Assembly: GCA_009829735.1 (NCBI GenBank)
Contig: CM020620.1
Coordinates: forward strand, 21,488,020-21,552,019
DNA length: 64,000 nucleotides
Source of the DNA: Pyropia yezoensis
Lineage: Eukaryota; Rhodophyta; Bangiophyceae; Bangiales; Bangiaceae
Direction: 5' to 3'
The number at the start of each line of letters is the position of its first letter. Within the stretch, counting starts at the first letter, position 1. The translations under genes were made by a program, and so were the position numbers. This document shows positions 1 through 9,597 of this stretch, piece by piece. The notes below the pieces were generated by a model. The model was not told the DNA's origin, made no database searches, and was given only the letters and a program-made list of their open reading frames with translations.

Positions 1-585
1 GGGGTAGGCAGCCGACAGCTCTCCTGCGCGCCTCGTACGTTTTGCCGGTGCGGCGGGCGTGCGCCGCGGGCCACTGCGCCGCCTCCATGCGCCTCCACTC
101 TCTGGGGCCACTCCAGGGGGGGGGGGGGGGGGGGTTAGCGCATGCTTCCACACTGCGCCCGACACAGCAGGGAAAGATACACGGCCCGCGCGGGCACCGG
201 CGGTAGAGGCACCGCGGCCCCTGTAGCAGAGGCAGGGGCGGACGGCCGCCACCCCGCGTCCAATTCGATTTTTTTTTGGCCTCTTGCGGCGGTGGAAGGG
301 TCGTTTGGGCGAGCGTACAAGACTGTGCAGTGGAGGCCATCGTCACGGCGGAGGAAGATTGCATGCATTGCCCGCTTACGTGCTTCTTGTCCTCTGCACC
401 GGTGCCTGCCCACCCCCCGTTGGATCCCGTTGGTGTAGCGCTCTCTCCCTACCCCGCTCCACCCACACCGCTCCTTCCGCTTCCTTCCCCTCCCCTCTTC
501 TTCCTCGCACGCTCTGCCGGTTACGCTCTCGGTTGCGGACCGCGCGTTTCCTCTCCCCGCTGTCGCCTATCACAACCGCCCAGCG
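1..585. other. Intergenic / 5' flank, no gene recognised
   Basis: No convincing coding sequence is visible. A G-run of about 18 bases lies at 117-134. A CT-rich stretch upstream of 586 could be the promoter or 5' UTR of the following gene. Confidence 0.4.
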
Positions 586-1134
586 ATGGATTTCATCCCA
601 ACCTTTGTACCACAGACAGGGGTGGTGCTTGGGGGCTCCGACGCTCCCTCGCCCGCCGCGTGTACCTGCCGTGCGCTGCCGCGCCGGTCACTGCCGGCAG
701 CGGTGCCGCCAGCCGTGCGCATGGCGGCAGGCGCGCCGGCTCCCCCCCCCGGCGATGGTGGTACGAGTAACGCTGCCGACAAAGGTGATGGTGATCAGCT
801 GCGTGGCCGCTTGGAGCGGCAGCTGCTTTTGACGCTGGTGCCAATCAACGTGCACGAGGATGGAACGATGAAGGACGGCCGCACGAGCTGCCTGTGGTGC
901 GCCGGCTCGGGGCGGTGTAAGTGCACCTGGTGCAAGGGCACGGGGACTCGCCTGCAGACGGTGCTTAAGTCATGGGCGGAGCTGACCGAGGACATTGACA
1001 ATGCTCTCGCTGGACAGCCCGTGCCGCAGCCGGAAACGGTGCCCGTGCGGTGCAGCTGCTGTGATGGCACCCGCGAAATGCGGTGCTCCAAGTGCCGGGG
1101 TAGCGGCACGGGATCGTATGGATACGCTTATTGA
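586..1134 (+). CDS. DnaJ-type (CxxCxGxG) zinc-finger protein, possibly plastid-targeted
   Basis: A single 182-codon ORF starts at ATG 586 and ends with TGA at 1132-1134. The C-terminal half carries paired cysteine motifs of the DnaJ zinc-finger type: CLWCAGSG followed by CTWCKGTG, then CSCCDGTR followed by CSKCRGSG. There is no J-domain, so it resembles the small stand-alone zinc-finger proteins (BSD2/LQY1 class) that act as thiol chaperones or assembly factors in plastids. About 90 N-terminal residues are rich in Ala, Pro, Arg and Ser with few acidic residues, as expected for a transit peptide. A second Met at 721 is an alternative start. The zinc motifs are seen directly; plastid location and chaperone role are inferred. 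Confidence 0.7.
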   Translation: MDFIPTFVPQTGVVLGGSDAPSPAACTCRALPRRSLPAAVPPAVRMAAGAPAPPPGDGGTSNAADKGDGDQLRGRLERQLLLTLVPINVHEDGTMKDGRTSCLWCAGSGRCKCTWCKGTGTRLQTVLKSWAELTEDIDNALAGQPVPQPETVPVRCSCCDGTREMRCSKCRGSGTGSYGYAY

Positions 1135-2703
1135 TGCGCGTCGTGAGCGACAGTGCACAGAGGGGGGTGGCGCCGTGTGGCCGGCACATTACGTGCATAT
1201 ATCTTGAAGCCGGTCTCACGTGCTACGCTTCACTCTCCCCATACGGGGTGAACGTGTTCCCTTGCTTGTCTGCTTGACCACTGTCCCTTGTTCTTTCTTT
1301 TTTGTCGTTTTTGGGTGGCAGGGATGACCTTTTCACTGGGGTGTACGTTCTTTTATTTTCTTTTGTGGGGCGCGGGGGGGGCTGCGGCCTTTGTCAGGCT
1401 GTAGCCTCCGCCCTGTATCGTATGACTCACTTTTTCTTCATCTCTATCTTCACCCAAAGCAACTTCGGCCGGGCTTCTCAACGTCTCTTTCTATCCGTCA
1501 TTCGGCGCATCCATGAGGCTCAAGTTCTGGCCTCATGCGTGGCTTCTGTTTTGTTAATGCAGCCTGGAAAGGATTTGCTCGGCTAGTTCTTCCGCGGTGC
1601 GCCCCCGAGCGCGGGAAGTGTCACAGGGCGGATACATCGTCGAGGTGGTCTCTGCATGGGCGCTCCCTCCCCCTTCTCCTTTACGGCCAGTGGATTGTGT
1701 CGCATGTGACCTTCTTTTTTCGCGTCTCTGCGCTGGACGTCACCTTCATGGCGGCGGGTGTGACGCCCTATGGGGTGCTCGCCACTATCGCCGGCTGCCG
1801 CCCGTCTCAGTAGGGCGCGGCGTCCTTGCCTCAACCGCTGGCGGCGCGCCAGCGGCGGCGTCGGAGGACACGGCCGCCGCGGGCGGAGGTGACGCAAAGC
1901 GAAGAGCGGCGGCCGCCGAGGGCTTTCCCCGATACAGACCCGTCATGGTCTTTGAGGCGCCGTACTTAGAGGCGCCGTTCTTGGCGGTGCCTGCTGGGCG
2001 AGACGACCATGTCGCCACCGCCGCCACCTCTCTTGGCCGCTCCAGCTGCCGTGGCCGTCATCTTAGGCTCTCCCTGAGTCTCCTTTCCGCTGCTTTTTGA
2101 AGAGGCGTCTTACAAGAGGCGTGGCACAAAGACCGCCTGCAATGAACTGTCGACCCCACCCCCCGTCTGCCGCAGTAGCCCCCTCTATCCCCCGTAGAGC
2201 CCTGCAGCGGCTGCTTCATTCTCCTGCAAAGAGGAGAGAAGCATGAGTCTCGGCTGGGAAGGTCTTGTTGGAGGGATTCCGGCCCTCGTGATGGGTCCAT
2301 TGGCCCGGCTTCACGCCCCTAGACTCTCACGAAGCCATCACAACCTCTCCGCCGATTTCCTTGGGCGTTGGGATGGGATACTGTCGGCTGAGCGATACGC
2401 GACGGCACGTTGCTTGGGAAGCAGCATGATCCTCAACACGAAGTGCAGACGCAAGTGACATTGAACTGCAACACACTCCAGCGAGGGGAGAAACGGTTCA
2501 TGCCACAGCCTTTCGGATGCACGCTGGCGACACAAAAGCACATACCCTTACGAACATCACCACACCCCACACCAGCAAACACGAGGACAAGAATATCCAG
2601 TCTGTGAACCCGACCCGGCCTGTACTGTACAGCCACAAACGACTCGGCATCGAAGATTCACCAACACTCTCATGCTCCGGTCGGCTCGACTGCTACGTTG
2701 GAC
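1135..2703. other. Intergenic region between zinc-finger gene and GST gene
   Basis: The stretch is T-rich after 1,260. Short ORFs exist on both strands (about 1,597-2,100 plus and 1,785-2,027 minus), but none has a recognisable domain or convincing composition. It probably holds the 3' UTR of the upstream gene and the 3' flank of the minus-strand GST gene. Confidence 0.35.
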
Positions 2704-3575
2704 CTAAGCGGAGTACTGCTCGGACTCGTAGCGCTTGATTGCCGGGATCTCGGACATGGTCTGCATGACCTTGGCCAACCCCTTATACTGGTCCAGGCAG
2801 TCCTTCGGGATGCCATCAAGGATACCCGCCGTCAACCAGTACACAGCCGGTCGGAGAGCACAGTCCGCAATGGTCAGCTCCGACCCGACCAAAAAACCGC
2901 TGCCGTTCGCCTTGGCCGCCTCGTCCACAAACTTGAGCACCTTAGTCAGCTCCCCGTCCTCACTCATAATCTTGGTCCGCATCGCCAGCTGTTCCTCGCT
3001 CGGCAGGCCAAACGTCTTGGACAGGATGGCGGTAGTAGACCCAATGATGTCAACCATCTCGTCCACACGAAGCGCAGCAACAGGGTCCTCAGGATAGAGC
3101 CGGGGGGTGCCCAGCTTGCCAGCATAGCGCAAAATGGCGACGCTTTCGGTGACGGTAGTGCCATCATCAAGCGTAAGTACAGGGGCGGAGCCACGCGGGG
3201 TGGTGGGCTTGATCTCAGGCCACTCTGAAAAAAAGGGGAGAAAGGAAAGAAACGAAGTCAGCAAGGAGGTTCGAGGCAAGCCAGGGTCGAGCAAGTGCGT
3301 ACCACATAGCACAGCAGTAGTACAACAACGCACAGCAGTAGTACAACAACAGCTTGTCAGTGATATTGGGTCAACAGCAACAGAAGGCAGCGCAATGAAA
3401 AGAAACAGGATGTGGCCAAATAACGTAACGCAGCGCCCACCCGTACAGCCCTGGCACCACTCGCACACGTACCCCCGCGGGCAAAGCGAGCGTCCTCGAA
3501 TTCGACGCCACCAGCATGCAGAGCGAGGCGGATCATCTCAGCGCGGCCACGCAGGTCAAAGTACAGCAGCTTCAT
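2704..3575 (-). CDS. Glutathione S-transferase (sigma-like), two exons
   Basis: Exon 1 is 3575-3473 and exon 2 is 3224-2704, together 207 aa, the usual GST length. The intron has donor GTACGT and a T-tract ending in CAG, and it splits a Glu codon. The thioredoxin-fold N-terminus begins MKLLYFDLRGRAEMIRL, with the Tyr and Arg-Gly-Arg-Ala-Glu pattern of sigma/alpha-type cytosolic GSTs. Splicing gives the WPEIKPTTPRGSAPVL segment, and the TVTESVAILRY motif binds the glutathione gamma-glutamyl group. The alpha-helical C-terminal domain includes LTIADCALRP, the conserved N-capping/hydrophobic staple region. The enzyme conjugates glutathione to electrophiles, or acts as a peroxidase or isomerase, in the cytosol. 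Subclass is inferred. Confidence 0.9.
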
Positions 3576-5400
3576 GCTTGGGTTCGGGTAGGGTGAAGAA
3601 CGAGCGACGTTGCAGAGACAGGGGAAGACGAGAAGGCGGGTTGGCGGCGAGCGAGAGGACGACGCGGTGGAGGGTGTGGTACGAACAGGTGCCGTGCGAG
3701 GGGTACCAGAGGCGGCTGCCTCAAGTACGCGCGGTTGAGCATCCCCTTCGCCGAACGGCAGCTGGCTGGTACTCCCTCGAACCCAGAACAGGCGCCACCC
3801 CCGTCAGCAGAGCTCTGCAATCCCCCCTCTGCAGGGGGGATGTGACACCCACCACTCGGTGGCGACCTGGATGTGATACGTTCCTTGGCAAAAGGGTTTG
3901 ATCCCACGTGCTGTTGCCGTACAGTCCGATCGACAGCGCACCACGCGTAGCTTACAGTAAAGCTGTACGGGGTTCCATCCTGGCTGTGTAGGGGCTCCAT
4001 ATGATGCACGAATACATGGTCGGCATAGCCGCCGACACGGCACGGGCCGTGGCCCACGCCTCGAGGGCCTCACGCACCGCCGCCGCGACTTTGTGACTCG
4101 GCTGCCTTTTCTTTGCCACCACCGTCGCGTTTGCTTCTCCCGGGCGGGCGCTGGGGGGGGGGGGGGGCGCGGGGCGGGGCGCCGTCCTGTGGGCGGTTGC
4201 GCTCGTTGGAAAGGCCGACGCGGGGCTTCCGATGCTTGTGCCGCCCTGTGGATGCCGCTGCCGCCTCCACCGCCGCCGCCGTGCCGCGGGGTTGGACCCT
4301 GGGGGGGGCGTGCCGCGCCTGCATTTCTGGCCGAGGAGAAGGAGGACGCAGAGGCAGGGCGGCGGCGGTTCGTGGCGGCGGTCACGCAACTAGCGATGGA
4401 GTGGCCATCCCCCCGAACAGCGGTGGTCAAGACCGGCGGAACCCGCCCCCGACATGGACAAGACCGGGGACCCCCCTGACACTTCCGACGAGCGCGTGGA
4501 CTTTGATTGGAAGTCAACGACGACGGGTCTGACGGCGACGACCCGTCTGACGAGTCTGACGGTGAGGGGGACGAGGACCGCCTCACTGATGCGGTGGCGG
4601 TGGCGGTGGCGATGGAGGACGGGGGGGAGTTTGGCTTTTTGATCGCCGCTTCGGCAGCGTCGTCGGGAATGCTGCTGCCGCCCGCAGCGGCGGCGGTCGT
4701 GTGGGCGGTCCTTGGCAACACTCTCCTGCCGCCGCTACTATTTCGGCCCATCTTTCCTGCCTCCCGCCATAGGCACACGCAATGACGGGGAAGCCACACC
4801 AACGCTAAAACAGATGAGAGTCATAAACAATCTCGCTCAGCTCCATCTCATGGGCGACCCAAGAGCGCCAGTAAAGAGGCGCTGCGACGCGAGCTGCCAG
4901 AGGCGGTGGCGGCGCCCACATCGGAGTCTCGGCCCAGGTGGGACCAGAAAGTCAGTTACATATCGCGCGCTGCAATTGGGTGAGGAATGAGAACCGACGT
5001 CACGTTTTCGTTGTGCCACCTAACTTCTTTGGAAGTGACTTCACTTTTCACAATACCTCGGACAGCTACCCAAACTTTTGTGAGGGGGTTCGTGGGGGGG
5101 GGAGATCCCTCCATCTGGGGGACCTCGATGGTCGAGGTCGGGGTGGGGCTCCACAGGATCCGCCCACTTCGTCACAATTCTCCGCTCAACACAGTCTGCT
5201 TGCCTGACGACCCCGCACGTTTTCCATAGGGCAGTCTTCCTGGGGTGTATCTGGCGCGCCATGGCCGACGAATCGCACGCCATTCCCCCACAGCCACTTC
5301 CACATCCACACCGCCGCCTCCACCATCCTTCCCACTGTCCACCTTCCTGCCCCACTTCCACACCCTCCGTCTCCCGTTTGTCTCACACTCCGTCGCAGTC
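3576..5400. other. Intergenic between GST and first psbM gene
   Basis: Overlapping ORFs occur on both strands, with no recognisable domain. On the plus strand 4454-4785 reads as an acidic Asp/Glu/Ser-rich segment followed by a hydrophobic Ala/Leu/Pro stretch, but across two frames. On the minus strand the same DNA reads Ser- and Pro-rich. A small divergent gene cannot be excluded. The segment before 5401 is C/T-rich and probably the psbM 5' UTR. Confidence 0.3.
3820..3841. repeat. Perfect 9-bp inverted repeat with 4-nt loop
   Basis: ATCCCCCCT and AGGGGGGAT are separated by CTGC. It lies about 250 bp upstream of the GST start on the minus strand. No function is assigned. Confidence 0.5.
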
Positions 5401-6209
5401 ATGTACGCCTTTGCGCCGGCCGCCGGTGTGGCCGCCCTTCGCCCTGCTCTGGTACGTCCACACTGCCTACATGTCTTACCACCATCCATGCTTGTCATCC
5501 GTATCGGCGTCCGCCCCACCGTACATCGCTTCTGTTGACCTCGCTGATCGTTAAGCGTCGTTTACACGCACGCAGGTGAAGGGTAGATGTGTTCTATCTC
5601 ACGGGTGGCGTCGTTTTACTGACCCTTTATTCTCTCGGTCGACGCGTGATCTCTTGCTGGATCGGTCTGTTGCCTTGGTCTCCTGTTCGGGATGGTGCTC
5701 CCTTGGTTTTTGTACTACAGGCATCTGTCTCCCAGCGGTCGTTCGTGGGCGCCAAGGCGCCGGTGTCCGTTCGTGCCCGTCGCGCCCAGATGACAACGTA
5801 CGTTTGAACTGCGGTCTCAGGAGAACTAGGTCAATGTTGACGATCTCTTGCGGGATTAGGGCCTCGCCTGCTTGCACTCTGATGAGTTTCCTCTCCGCGC
5901 TTATGCTTGTGAGTGTTTGCACGCTGTGACGCTGACCATCGAATCGACCTCCTCCCTCGTGAACATCGTGCTCTTTGTGTGTCGTCTTTCCATTTTTTTG
6001 TATGCAGAACGGCGTCTCTCGAGCCGCTGGTGTCTGTGCCCCTGCCCTCTTCGCTGATGCTGGCAGACGGCATGACGGTCACCTTCCCTGCCTACCTGGC
6101 CATCTTCCTGGGCACTCTGATCCCGGTCGCGTTCCTCATCATCCTGTACATCCAGGCCGAGTCGAGGAAGGCGGGTGAGGAGAGCGTCCGTGGGAGCTCG
6201 GAGGAGTAA
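5401..6209 (+). CDS. psbM: Photosystem II reaction-centre protein M, nuclear copy 1 (three exons)
   Basis: Exons 5401-5451, 5721-5797 and 6008-6209 encode about 109 aa. Both introns begin GTACGT and end CAG. The C-terminal part contains the single transmembrane helix FPAYLAIFLGTLIPVAFLII followed by LYIQAESRK. This matches the pattern of cyanobacterial and plastid PsbM, which ends FLIILYVQTES or similar. PsbM is a small thylakoid-membrane subunit at the photosystem II dimer interface. The first about 70 residues (MYAFAPAAGVAALRP, then QRSFVGAKAPVSVRARRAQ) are Arg/Ala/Ser-rich with almost no acidic residues, like a chloroplast transit peptide. Exon structure is supported by the second copy at 7403, which has identical exon phases and lengths for exons 1 and 2. 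Confidence 0.85.
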
Positions 6210-6658
6210 ACCTCAAGGGGTAGCTTATTCTTTCTGGACGGAAAGCGCATCGCGACGCTGATGCGGAGTGGTGGCGGGGTGTGATGGCTGGCTACATGTC
6301 TGTCATCGATGGGCATTTGAGCCCCTCGTGTGGTGGGTTTGTCTGGGGACCGGTGCAGGTCCTGCGGGACTGGCTGGGAGCCAGCGCCTACCACTTTGCC
6401 CGCGTCAATGCTTGTCGCTTCATCCTAGCGCTGGTCTCGTCAATAGCTTTTCCAAACACCATTTCTTTTTTCAATCCGCGTGCTCATGTTCTCGCCAGCC
6501 TGCTCCGGGGTCACTGACATACATTTCATGCTTTACTCCACCATAACGGTCCTTTTCTCTCTGCCTGCGGCCCAGTCTCCTCAGGGTGTGACCCACCACT
6601 CTCGCTCAACGTGTGACTCCACTGGAAGCTGCTATTTGGCGTGGCCTCATGGTGGCTA

Positions 6659-6777
6659 TAGTGCGCCCCGTAAAAAGTGGACTTGCACGTGTCGTGATCA
6701 TGTCAAATATCGGCCACTGGACCGATCAAACCCACACTGCACGACCTGTGCACGTCCACTTTTTACGGGACGCACAA
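6659..6777. mobile_element. 119-bp MITE-like element with long terminal inverted repeats
   Basis: The left end reads TAGTGCGCCCCGTAAAAAGT and the reverse complement of the right end reads TTGTGCGTCCCGTAAAAAGT. About 33 of the 38 terminal positions match. TA dinucleotides flank both sides (6657-6658 and 6778-6779), as expected for a Tc1/mariner-type target-site duplication. There is no coding capacity. It lies between the two psbM genes. Confidence 0.75.
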
Positions 6778-7402
6778 TAACGCTGGCTGACCAGTTGCCA
6801 GCGCATCCTCTGTTTGAGTGTCTCACTCGACGCAGCAGCGAATAGGCAATAACCCGCCCCGAGCTTCAGACGATGTGTGGTGGCGTGGGCGGCAATAATC
6901 TCTTCCGTGTCGTGTGCGTATCTCGCTGACCCCCTCGGCATGAACGAAGTACCACAAATTGTGTGTATTGTATTTACTCCTTAAGAACAAGATGTCGACT
7001 TTTTCGCAGTCTTGTCCCGATTTTGTCACATGTGGGGCTGGCAGCCAGAGCCAAGCTTGAGTCGAGATCTCGCGAGGTCGCAACGCACCCACTGGGGCCC
7101 CCCCAGAGCAGTCAACGATAGAGCTACAAAACCCACGCGAGCACGCGGATGACACCTGTAGACGGACTTTTGAGGAGGGGACGCCCGTGCGTGCGTGCGG
7201 ACGCCCGTGCGTGCGTGCGTGCGCTTGCGACTCCCACCGCCCCCGCCTGCATCGTCACGCGTAGCCTCGTCCCTGCCCCAGCCGTGCCGACTCCCATTCC
7301 TGTTGTACAGCCCCCTGTACCTGCGCAGCTCCCTCCCGTTGCCGACGTGCACAACTCTTCGCTATCGGTGTCCACCGCCCCATCCCCCCCCCGACCAACA
7401 TC

Positions 7403-8251
7403 ATGTACGCGTTTGCGCCTGCCGCGGGTGTGGCTGCGCTCCGCCCGTCTGTGGTACGTTCTTGCTCTCGGTCGGCGCCTCTGTTCTTCCGCTACTATTG
7501 CCACTGCTGTGGGCGAGAACGTGAGAGGCTGATCTGCATGTGGCCGATCGCCACGGGTATGTGCGTGCCTCGCCCTCTGCTGGTGTTTTTGGGAAGCGTC
7601 CTGACCTCGTCCCCGCCTCTGCAACGGTTGGCTCCCTTTGTGCTTTTCTGGTTGTTTGGTGGTGAGTGTATACTCAGGCGGTCATCTCTCAGCGGTCCTT
7701 TGCGGGCACCAAGGCACCTGTAGCCATCCGTGCCCGTCGCGCGCATGTGACACCGTACGTTTGCTGTCGCTTAGGACCGAAGTGGTCATCTTTGTCTGGA
7801 AGTGGGTTGGCCGGTCGGGAGCGCCTGGATGAGCATCGTGGCACTGTTATCTCATGCTTTCGACGGCGGGCCGGAGCGTTTGAGCCCTCCATGCGAGGCA
7901 AGGACGCCCCGCTTTTCGGGGCGATTTAGCTTACTATTCTCCGCTGGTAGCTGTCGTGTTGCTCTGTTCTTCATTCTCCCCCCTCCCTCTGTGCGGTTGT
8001 CTCCCGCTCTGATTTTTTTTTTTTTTGCTGCGTGCCTTGCTGACGCCTACAGGACGGCGTCGCTTGAGCCGCTGGCGCCGCTGGCGGTGGTCCCTCCCCC
8101 GTCGTCGCTGCTGCTGGCAGACGGCATGACGGTCACCTTCCCTGCCTACCTGGCCATCTTCCTTGGCACCCTCATCCCGTGTGCCTTCCTCATCATCCTC
8201 TATATCCAGGCCGAGTCGAGGAAGGCGGGGGAGAACAGCATGCGGGAGTAG
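7403..8251 (+). CDS. psbM: Photosystem II reaction-centre protein M, nuclear copy 2 (three exons)
   Basis: Exons 7403-7453, 7678-7754 and 8053-8251 encode about 108 aa. It is a tandem paralogue of the gene at 5401: exons 1 and 2 have the same lengths (51 and 77 nt) and phases, and the final exon is 3 nt shorter. The leader begins MYAFAPAAGVAALRPSV and continues SQRSFAGTKAPVAIRARRAH, like the first copy. The membrane helix is the same except that VAF is replaced by CAF (LGTLIPCAFLIILYIQAES). Introns share GTACGT donors but are otherwise unlike those of copy 1 in length. The C-terminal tail after ESRKAGE differs. It is probably plastid-targeted to photosystem II, with redundant or condition-specific expression (inference). 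Confidence 0.85.
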
Positions 8252-8753
8252 CTTGCGGTGGGAGCAGCTCGGCCGCAGCTCGGCTGCAGCCCGCGGCGTG
8301 GCTTGGAAAGAAGGGGTGGGGGCATGGGGTGAAGGGCGCGGGGGCGAAACGGTCTGCCGATGGTGGTGGCGGTGGTAGGCCGGTTGTTGCGGTGGCAATC
8401 AACGCATGGTGTGGGGTGTGCGTGCGACGTGGCGGACCTCGTTGCTCTTTGTCCGCCCTCCGCGGGGTTCCCTTTCTTCTCTGTTTTTGTGTGCCTGTTC
8501 GCCCGATGAGCGCGGGGGAGCTCTTTTGCACCGGCCTGTGCGCGTTGTGCGCGTCGGTGACCACTGTGGTGACCCCACTCGCGGGGCGCCCCCAGTAGTG
8601 GTCCCGCACGCCGTCTGTCAGTGTCACGCAGGCTGGTCCGTCACCGTGTGGCTGTCCCCCTTCGCCTTTTACGGCGCTGCAGCTGAGCGGCGTGGCAACG
8701 ACAGCGCGCAGGCCGATAGAAGTTAAGTAGTTATCGAGGATAAGGGGGGCGCA
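8252..8753. other. Convergent intergenic region, psbM copy 2 / DP gene
   Basis: This is the shared 3' flank of the plus-strand psbM gene and the minus-strand DP gene. No convincing gene is seen. Confidence 0.4.
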
Positions 8754-9566
8754 TCAGGCGGGAAAGACGCCGCCCAGCCACGCCACCTCCCCCGCCTCCC
8801 CCCCCCGGTCATTGAAAAAGTCAAACGCGCCGTCCAGCGTCGGCAGGCCGTCCCCATACCCACAGCTGCCACCGCCGCCGCCGCCGGTACCCCCCCCCCC
8901 ACCAACGGCGGGGGCACCCCCACCCCGTCCGTATTGGACTCCCCCTCCACCGTCGCAGGAGCGCCCATCGTCGGCGAGGCTCTCCCCCGTGGCGAGCAGG
9001 AACTCATAGCACAGGTCGGCCGCACCGACGCCGCCGCCACCACCACCACCCATGGTGGTTGGGGGGGAGGGGCGACCCCCCCCGCCCCCCCCCGCGCCCG
9101 CCCCGCCATCGTCGTCATCGCCAATACCGCCGCCGCCGCCGCCGCCGCCCACCCCCCCCCCCCCCCCGCCACTGCCGCCGCCGGCGACGTGACGGGGCTG
9201 ACGGGGAGGCGGTCCAGGAGGAGGCGCGCCGCGCCGCCAACGCTGCCGCCGCCGCCGCCCCGCGGGGGCGGGGTGCCGCCCCAAAAGAGGGTCGACGGGT
9301 GCGGGGACGGGGGGGCCCCCCCTTCGGGAGAAGGCGGCAGCGCCGATGACACCGCCGCCGCCGCCGCCGCCGCCAACGGGCCCGCCACTTGCCGCCATGG
9401 CGTGGCGGGGGTGACCCCACCGGCCAGCGCCGCTCCCGACGTTGCGCCCGTATGAGGCGTGGCCGCGGTGGCGGCCGCCGCGGCCGCCCACGGGCTCCAA
9501 GGCGCCCGCGGTGCCCGCTGTGGCGGGCTGGACGGCTCCCGCACAGCGGGGGGAGGGGTGGTAGCC

Positions 9567-9597
<31 letters not shown>

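Noticed and set aside
3804-4802. 332-codon minus-strand Ser/Pro/Arg-rich frame upstream of GST
   Set aside because: No domain is seen. It mirrors an acidic plus-strand frame, so coding strand and reality cannot be decided.
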